DNA from: Methanobacteriota archaeon
GTDB lineage: Archaea; Hydrothermarchaeota; Hydrothermarchaeia; Hydrothermarchaeales; JACQPM01
Length of the DNA stretch: 17,501 nucleotides
NCBI GenBank assembly: GCA_016207475.1
Contig: JACQPM010000093.1
Coordinates: forward strand, 1 to 17,501
Direction of reading: 5' to 3'
Shown: positions 13,370 through 17,501 of the stretch, piece after piece
How the letters are laid out: each line of letters begins with the position of its first letter
How positions within the stretch are numbered: position 1 is the first letter of the stretch
Notes under the pieces: generated by a model
Database searches by the model: none
What the model was told of the DNA's origin: nothing
Seen by the model: the letters and a program-made list of their open reading frames with translations, nothing else
Position numbers and translations under genes: made by a program

Positions 13370-13741
13370 ATGGAGATCGAAGGGAGGGTGGTGAAGGGGT
13401 TGGGGGAAGGGAGCCACTATGTCCAGATCCCCGAGTACAAGAACCAGTTCATCGAGAGGCTGGGCTTCACTCCCTACCCCGGGACCCTCAACCTCCGGGT
13501 CAGGGGGGGGCTGGAGGAGTTCGTGGAGAGGGAGGGGATCGAGGTGGAGGGATTTACGAAGGGCGGGCGGTCCTTCGGGCCTGTGAAGTGCTTCAAGGCG
13601 CGCATCGGCGGGATAGCAGGGGCTGTGGTCATCCCGGCCCGGGGGAGGCGTGCCGAGACCCTGGAGTTCATAGCCCCAGTCAAGGTCAGGGAGGTCCTGA
13701 AGCTCGCTGACGGAGATGTCGTGAGGATAGAACTCCTATAG
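13370..13741 (+). CDS. ribK: CTP-dependent riboflavin kinase (archaeal RibK)
   Basis: Makes FMN from riboflavin using CTP in place of ATP as phosphate donor; it is unrelated to bacterial RibF. The 123-residue protein matches the Methanocaldococcus-type enzyme in layout: MEIEGRVVKGLGEG (1-14) with the glycine-rich nucleotide loop, GFTPYPGTLNLRV (32-44) with T39 and N41 at the expected metal/nucleotide site, AGAVVIPA (83-90), and IAPVKVREVLKLADGDVVRI (101-120). No N-terminal helix-turn-helix fusion is present, unlike some archaeal homologues. ATG 13370 is preferred to ATG 13352: it gives the family N-terminus and is at leaderless distance from the TATA element, while 13352 is only a few bases downstream of it. 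Confidence 0.94.
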   Translation: MEIEGRVVKGLGEGSHYVQIPEYKNQFIERLGFTPYPGTLNLRVRGGLEEFVEREGIEVEGFTKGGRSFGPVKCFKARIGGIAGAVVIPARGRRAETLEFIAPVKVREVLKLADGDVVRIELL

Positions 13742-13747
13742 AAAAGG

Positions 13748-13756
13748 TTTATAAAA
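13748..13756 (+). promoter_or_regulatory. TATA box for ilvE
   Basis: TTTATAAAA preceded by GAAAAGG (a B-recognition-like element) is centred 26 bases before the ATG at 13778. This predicts a leaderless mRNA and an own promoter, separate from ribK. Confidence 0.7.
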
Positions 13757-13777
13757 TCCCGTCTCCAACCTTCTCCC

Positions 13778-14698
13778 ATGCCCATCCAAGAGGTCGAGAA
13801 GATCTGGATGAACGGGGCCCTGGTGGATTGGGGGGAGGCCAAGATCCACGTCCTCACCCACGCCCTCCACTACGGCTCCGGGGTCTTCGAAGGGATCCGC
13901 TGCTACAAGACTGACAAGGGGGCCGCCGTCTTCCGCCTCCGGGACCACATGATGAGGCTCATGGACTCAGGGAAGCTCTACTTCATGACGATCCCCTATT
14001 CGGTGGAAGAGCTCTGCAAGGCGACGAAGGACCTGATAAGGGTCAACAAACTCTCGGGGTGCTACATAAGGCCCATCGCCTACCGGGGTTATGGGGAGAT
14101 GGGGCTAAACCCCCTCAAGAACCCCATCGACGTGGCCATAGCGGCCTGGCCCTGGGGAGCGTACCTCGGGGAGGAAGGGCTTAAGAAAGGGATAAGGATC
14201 AAGACCTCCTCCTTCCAGAGGATCAGCCCCAACGTCCTGCCGCCCCTCGCCAAGGCCACGGGCCAGTACGCCAACTCCATCCTAGCCAAGGTGGAGTCCC
14301 TCAACGCCGGCTACGACGAGGCCCTGATGCTGGACTACCGGGGTTACGTCTCGGAAGGGCCGGGAGAGAATATCTTCGTGGTCAAGGACGACGTCCTCTA
14401 TACCCCGCCGGAGCACGCCTCCATCCTCAAGGGCATAACCAGGGACTCGGTCATGACCCTGGCCATGGACATGGGGTACCAGGTCCTGGAGAGGGACATG
14501 ACGAGGGCCTCCCTCTACCTGGCCGACGAGCTCTTCTTCACAGGGACGGCGGCCGAGGTCACTCCCATAAGGGAGATAGACAACTACTCCATAGGGGCCC
14601 CTGGGCCCATCACCCGTGAGATCCAGGCCAAGTTCTTTGAGGTGACCAAGGGAGGGGACGAGCGGTACAAGGCGTGGCTTGACCACGTCTACCCTTAG
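13778..14698 (+). CDS. ilvE: Branched-chain amino acid aminotransferase
   Basis: PLP enzyme of fold type IV, 306 residues, exchanging amino groups between valine, leucine or isoleucine and 2-oxoglutarate. The Schiff-base lysine is K159 in PPLAKATGQYANS. E193 in SEGPGENIF contacts the PLP pyridine nitrogen. HYGSGVFEGIRCY (31-43), YIRPIAYRGYGEMG (96-109), ILKGITRDSV and FFTGTAAEVTPIREID are all characteristic of group I IlvE as opposed to D-amino-acid transaminase or aminodeoxychorismate lyase. The length is normal. It has its own leaderless promoter and stands alone, with the acetamidase-like gene converging 16 bases after its stop. Confidence 0.95.
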   Translation: MPIQEVEKIWMNGALVDWGEAKIHVLTHALHYGSGVFEGIRCYKTDKGAAVFRLRDHMMRLMDSGKLYFMTIPYSVEELCKATKDLIRVNKLSGCYIRPIAYRGYGEMGLNPLKNPIDVAIAAWPWGAYLGEEGLKKGIRIKTSSFQRISPNVLPPLAKATGQYANSILAKVESLNAGYDEALMLDYRGYVSEGPGENIFVVKDDVLYTPPEHASILKGITRDSVMTLAMDMGYQVLERDMTRASLYLADELFFTGTAAEVTPIREIDNYSIGAPGPITREIQAKFFEVTKGGDERYKAWLDHVYP

Positions 14699-14714
14699 CC
14701 CCTCGAAACAGGTG

Positions 14715-15983
14715 TCAGATAAGATGGGCTATACCTATATCCTCCAATTTTCCCACTGGAAGGAGTACGCTTATGCCCACCAGGCCCGAGACGCGGCCTA
14801 TCTCGATACCTCCCCCCACGGTGGCCCTGTTTCTGACCTCTTCGGGCCTCATCTCGGCCAGTCGTGCGATCCTCCCCAGACCGCTGTTCACGGCGTCGTT
14901 CAGGGTCGGCCCCGAGCCGACTACCTGCACCGGTGCAAGTTCTTCCAATTCGAAGCCGTGCTCTTTTGCCAGCTCGCTGGCCTTCGACTCCTCCCCTTTT
15001 TTGAAGGGTCTAGATAAGAAGGGCAGATCCTCCTCGTTGGGCAGTACAACGGGTCCCTCCATCTCCAGGCCTCTTATCACCTCCACCTCCACGGATATCT
15101 CACCTGAGACGTCGAGGGAGTGCCCTGCCACCAGGCCACCGCCGGCCGCTGCATTTATATCGCCCATATAGATGCCGCCACCCTCGACTTTGACCGGGGC
15201 GATGACCGTGGCCCCCTCCCTCACTGTTGCAAGGTCCATGTGGGCATCGGTCCTGCTGGTTAGGTCCTCCTGCCTTATCCCGTGACCGTGGGGTGCGCCC
15301 ACAAGGAGCTGCCCCAGGTCGCCGCAGTTGTGGGAATACGGAATATCAACAGCTGGGACGGTCCCGATATTCCCTATACTCGGCCTGATCCTCATCGCGA
15401 TCCCTGGAGGCATGTCAGCCAGGGCTAGACGAAGAACGGAGTGGGCCTTTCTCGTTTTCGGGGGAGCTGCATACCTATCCGCCTCCATGGCGATGGACGC
15501 CGCGGTCTCGCCTGGCACTGTCACCCCAATCTTCCTGTCGCTGCTGAAGAGCGCCGTGTACCCGCACGTGATCTCGAAGGCCCTGATGGGGATTTTGCAC
15601 TTGGCGCACTTTACAGCGTCCCTCCCGATGCCTTCCACATAGGACCTGGGATTGATCTCCCCGCATGAGGGGCACCTCTTGGCTATGAAGGGGTCACCCA
15701 CGTAGTAGCCATCTCGTCGCCGATCAGTCCCGGAGGCAGAGGCCGTTGAGAGCGTTCGGAGTCTCTTGATCTTTATGGCTATCGCATCCCCCACCTTGGC
15801 CCCTTCCACCCCCACAGGCCTCGTGACGGTGTGCCCGCCCCTGAGCTCCGGCGTGAACATGGGGCCGCAGCAGGCAGGCTCTGTGGTAGAGAGGATCCTC
15901 CCACCGTCCCTCAGGGGCCCCAGCATCCCGTTCCCAGGCCCTACGATCTCCACGAGCTCCTCGACGCGTATCTCTTTACCCAT
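14715..15983 (-). CDS. Acetamidase/formamidase family protein with inserted four-Cys zinc ribbon
   Basis: Member of the FmdA/AmdA family, which hydrolyses short-chain amides to ammonia and the acid. The 422-residue protein shows GGHTVTRPVGVEGAKVGDA (49-67), the central DAHMDLATVREGATVIAPVKV (246-266), GGGIYMGDINAAAGGGLVAG (268-287) and ISVEVEVIRG. Residues 104-129 add C104-x2-C107 (RCPSCGEINP) and C126-x2-C129 (KCAKCK), a zinc-ribbon-like insert I do not associate with the textbook enzymes. ATG 15983 is preferred to upstream TTG because the 16089 Shine-Dalgarno-driven start serves another frame and MGKEIRVEELVEIVGPGNGM is a sensible N-terminus. The start overlaps the stop of a Cys-rich microprotein gene by eight bases, so translation is coupled. 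The actual substrate is unproven. Confidence 0.85.
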   Translation of the reverse strand: MGKEIRVEELVEIVGPGNGMLGPLRDGGRILSTTEPACCGPMFTPELRGGHTVTRPVGVEGAKVGDAIAIKIKRLRTLSTASASGTDRRRDGYYVGDPFIAKRCPSCGEINPRSYVEGIGRDAVKCAKCKIPIRAFEITCGYTALFSSDRKIGVTVPGETAASIAMEADRYAAPPKTRKAHSVLRLALADMPPGIAMRIRPSIGNIGTVPAVDIPYSHNCGDLGQLLVGAPHGHGIRQEDLTSRTDAHMDLATVREGATVIAPVKVEGGGIYMGDINAAAGGGLVAGHSLDVSGEISVEVEVIRGLEMEGPVVLPNEEDLPFLSRPFKKGEESKASELAKEHGFELEELAPVQVVGSGPTLNDAVNSGLGRIARLAEMRPEEVRNRATVGGGIEIGRVSGLVGISVLLPVGKLEDIGIAHLI

Positions 15984-16089
15984 TCTGCTGTATGCCTTCC
16001 TTCTTGTTCTTGACAAGGGGCACGCACCCGCATCCGCAGAGGCAGGGGCCCTCGCGCCCTTTCTCCACCTTCTTCTCCTCGCCGCCCAT
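15976..16089 (-). CDS. 37-residue Cys-rich microprotein upstream of the acetamidase-like gene
   Basis: First cistron of the minus-strand transcript. A strong Shine-Dalgarno GGAGGTG (minus strand of 16095-16101) stands five bases before the ATG at 16089, which is far better than anything in front of the downstream gene. The product is charged at its start (GGEEKKVEKGREG), then has PCLCGCGCVP with four Cys alternating at residues 16, 18, 20 and 22, and ends in a basic tail. The C-x-C-x-C-x-C run suggests metal binding, in the manner of metallothionein or a metallochaperone; I recognise no family. Its stop overlaps the next start by eight bases. The divergent HxlR regulator also carries a C-x-C near its N-terminus. 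It is too short for normal gene calling. Confidence 0.7.
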   Translation of the reverse strand: MGGEEKKVEKGREGPCLCGCGCVPLVKNKKEGIQQNG

Positions 16090-16118
16090 CTGTGCACCTC
16101 CAACTTCTATTGGTGAAA

Positions 16119-16160
16119 TTACTATAAACATCGAAGTATTTAAACTATAAAGTTTATAAC
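16119..16160. promoter_or_regulatory. Divergent AT-rich promoter region with a palindromic operator candidate
   Basis: TATA candidates face both ways: minus GTTTATAGTAAT (16119-16130) and TTTAAATACTT (about 16132-16142); plus AGTTTATAAC (16151-16160). The inverted repeat TAAACT-ATAA-AGTTTA (16141-16156) sits among them and overlaps the plus TATA box, the expected place for HxlR autoregulation and control of the amidase operon. Binding is inferred. Confidence 0.5.
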
Positions 16161-16191
16161 GGTGTAGAGAGTATACAGGTGGTAAGTCGAT

Positions 16192-16551
16192 ATGAAGGAC
16201 GGAAGTAAAGGAGGGTGCGCCCCGCCTGGAGACCCCGGGAGGATGTGCCTCTGCCCCCTGGAGGGCGTTATGGAGGTGATCAGCAAGAAGTGGGCCCTGC
16301 TGATCATAGGCGTTGTAGGCAATGAGAAGAGGCTCCGATATAATAAGATCATGGAGAGGTTGAATGGCATAAGCCCAAAGAGCCTCTCGGACAGGCTGAA
16401 GGAGCTGGAGGGTGCAGGGCTGCTCACCAGAAAAGTATATGCGGAGATCCCTCCCAGGGTTGAGTACACCCTTACGAAGGATGGAGAGGAGCTGCGAAAG
16501 GCCATGGCGCCCCTGATGAGGTGGGTGGCTGAGAGGAACAGGTCGGAGTGA
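16192..16551 (+). CDS. HxlR-family winged-helix regulator
   Basis: Dimeric MarR-like transcription factor of 119 residues. The family hallmark CPLEGVMEVISKKWALLIIG spans 21-40, followed by the recognition-helix region KSLSDRLKELEGAGLLTRK (63-81) and the wing IPPRVEYTLTKDGEEL (86-101). C21 is the conserved HxlR cysteine, which in some homologues senses aldehydes, quinones or disulfide stress. Two extra cysteines (C9 and C19, giving C-L-C) precede it in an unusual Gly/Pro-rich N-terminal arm. AGGTGGT (16177-16183) is the Shine-Dalgarno site. It diverges from the Cys-rich microprotein/amidase operon, its probable target, and is followed four bases later by SRP54, whose Shine-Dalgarno overlaps its stop codon. 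Confidence 0.92.
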   Translation: MKDGSKGGCAPPGDPGRMCLCPLEGVMEVISKKWALLIIGVVGNEKRLRYNKIMERLNGISPKSLSDRLKELEGAGLLTRKVYAEIPPRVEYTLTKDGEELRKAMAPLMRWVAERNRSE

Positions 16552-16555
16552 TCGG

Positions 16556-17501
16556 ATGCTCGACAAACTGGGAGAGTCCCTCTCCAAGGCCGTGAGGCGG
16601 ATCGCCCTCTCGGGCCTGGTGGACGAGAAGGTCATCAAGGAGGCGGTGAAGGAGATCCAGAGGGCCCTCCTCTCCGCCGACGTGAACGTCCGCCTGGTGA
16701 TGGAGATCTCCAAGAGGATCGAGGAGAGGGCCCTCCAGGAGAAGCCGAAGGGAGGGCTCTCCCGCCGGGAGCATGCCATAGCCATCGTCCACGACGAGCT
16801 GGTCAACCTCCTGGGTAAGATGGATGAGTTCAGGCCTGCCAAGGGCAGGATAATGCTCGTCGGCCTCCAGGGCTCGGGAAAGACCACCACGGCCGTCAAG
16901 CTGGCGAAGTTCTATGCCAAGCGAGGCTTTAAACCCTACATAATAGCGGGGGACACCTTCCGGCCGGCGGCCTACGAGCAGATGAAACAGCTGGCCGAGC
17001 CCCTGAAGATCGTGGTCTACGGCGATCCCAGCGCCAAGGACCCCATCGCCCTCCTGGAGCGCGGCCTCGCGGAGGCCCGGGGCGATCTCATAATCCTGGA
17101 TACGGCTGGGAGGCACAGGTCCGAGGAGGATCTCTTCCGGGAGATGAAGGAGCTGGAGGGGGCCTTCAGCCCCCAGGAGCGGCTTCTCGTCATAGACTCA
17201 ACCATCGGGCAGCAGGCGGGGGCCCAGGCGAGGGCCTTCCACGAGGCGATCGGCATCACCGGCGTGATCCTGACCAAGCTCGACGGCTCGGCGAAGGGCG
17301 GCGGCGCCCTCTCGGCGGTGGCCGAGACCTCGGCCCCCGTACGGTTCATCGGCCTCGGGGAGAGGCTGGACGACCTGGAGCCCTTCGACAGCGGCCGCTT
17401 CATCTCCCGCCTCCTCGGGATGGGAGACCTGAAAGGTCTCCTGGAGAAGGCCCAGGAGACTATGGGTGAGGGGAAGGCGCGGGATATCATGAAGGGCGAC
17501 C
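16556..17501 (+). CDS. srp54: Signal recognition particle GTPase SRP54 (3' truncated by window)
   Basis: Co-translational targeting GTPase that binds 7S RNA and signal sequences and docks with FtsY at the membrane. The visible 315 residues cover the N domain (about 1-85, with ALLSADVNVRLV at 37-48) and the G domain. Motifs are the P-loop GLQGSGKTTT (103-112), AGDTFRPAAYEQ (131-142), DTAGRHRSEEDL (182-193), DSTIGQQAGAQA (214-225), TKLDGSAKGGGALS (240-253) and the closing GLGERLDDLEPFD (266-278). The methionine-rich M domain would follow beyond the window edge. GGAGTGAT (16545-16552) is the Shine-Dalgarno site, overlapping the hxlR stop. Co-transcription with a redox-type regulator is unusual but may be only read-through. 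Confidence 0.97.
   Translation, partial: MLDKLGESLSKAVRRIALSGLVDEKVIKEAVKEIQRALLSADVNVRLVMEISKRIEERALQEKPKGGLSRREHAIAIVHDELVNLLGKMDEFRPAKGRIMLVGLQGSGKTTTAVKLAKFYAKRGFKPYIIAGDTFRPAAYEQMKQLAEPLKIVVYGDPSAKDPIALLERGLAEARGDLIILDTAGRHRSEEDLFREMKELEGAFSPQERLLVIDSTIGQQAGAQARAFHEAIGITGVILTKLDGSAKGGGALSAVAETSAPVRFIGLGERLDDLEPFDSGRFISRLLGMGDLKGLLEKAQETMGEGKARDIMKGD

Noticed and set aside
15984..16103. Forty-residue Arg-rich extension of the amidase-like protein from a TTG at 16103.
   Set aside because: The Shine-Dalgarno site and ATG at 16089 serve the Cys-rich frame instead. The extension is low-complexity, as expected of an off-frame reading.
16090..16899. Long minus-strand open frame running opposite hxlR and srp54 into the Cys-rich microprotein.
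   Set aside because: It is antisense to two well-recognised genes. Only its last 37 codons have a ribosome-binding site and sensible composition.

Overview
The window is archaeal. It carries Nop5 and fibrillarin (the archaeal box C/D RNP proteins), an SRP54 GTPase, a CTP-dependent riboflavin kinase of the archaeal type, an archaeal-type alanine dehydrogenase, and promoters made of a TATA box about 25-30 bases ahead of a start codon, often with no room for a leader. Most of the DNA is GC-rich with heavy use of AGG for Arg. Shine-Dalgarno motifs of the GGAGGTGAT type appear inside operons. I cannot name the lineage from this window alone.

Layout. Bases 2-3154 are a tight plus-strand operon: an ABC exporter ATPase (cut by the window edge), its permease, nop5 and flpA, all overlapping. 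A 35-codon ORF follows. From about 3266 to about 6040 the composition switches abruptly to AT-rich DNA. This island holds two genes: a 535-residue protein with six gap-free 54-residue DNA-binding repeats followed by a PD-(D/E)xK nuclease domain, and a NYN/LabA-like predicted ribonuclease. Between them lies a 423-base spacer with homopolymer runs, inverted repeats and a sequence matching the 3' end of a tRNA gene. This island is the best candidate here for an undescribed system, either a defence module or a homing-type mobile element.

From 6084 the GC-rich genome resumes. There is a universal stress protein, then a minus-strand operon of an alanine dehydrogenase-like enzyme and two tandem CBS-pair proteins. 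Divergent from that is rubrerythrin, which converges on an unlisted 48-residue zinc-ribbon gene coupled to a DedA/VTT membrane protein. Divergent again come endonuclease V, a large membrane-anchored TPR protein, and an MscS channel. A small unknown protein and riboflavin kinase diverge from one shared TATA box. A branched-chain aminotransferase follows.

The last part is a divergent locus. On the minus strand, a 37-residue Cys-rich microprotein is translationally coupled to an acetamidase/formamidase-family protein that contains its own four-Cys zinc-ribbon insert. On the plus strand, a Cys-containing HxlR regulator is followed directly by SRP54, which runs off the end. Two small cysteine-cluster genes (48 and 37 codons) fall below normal gene-calling length and are among the more useful additions.
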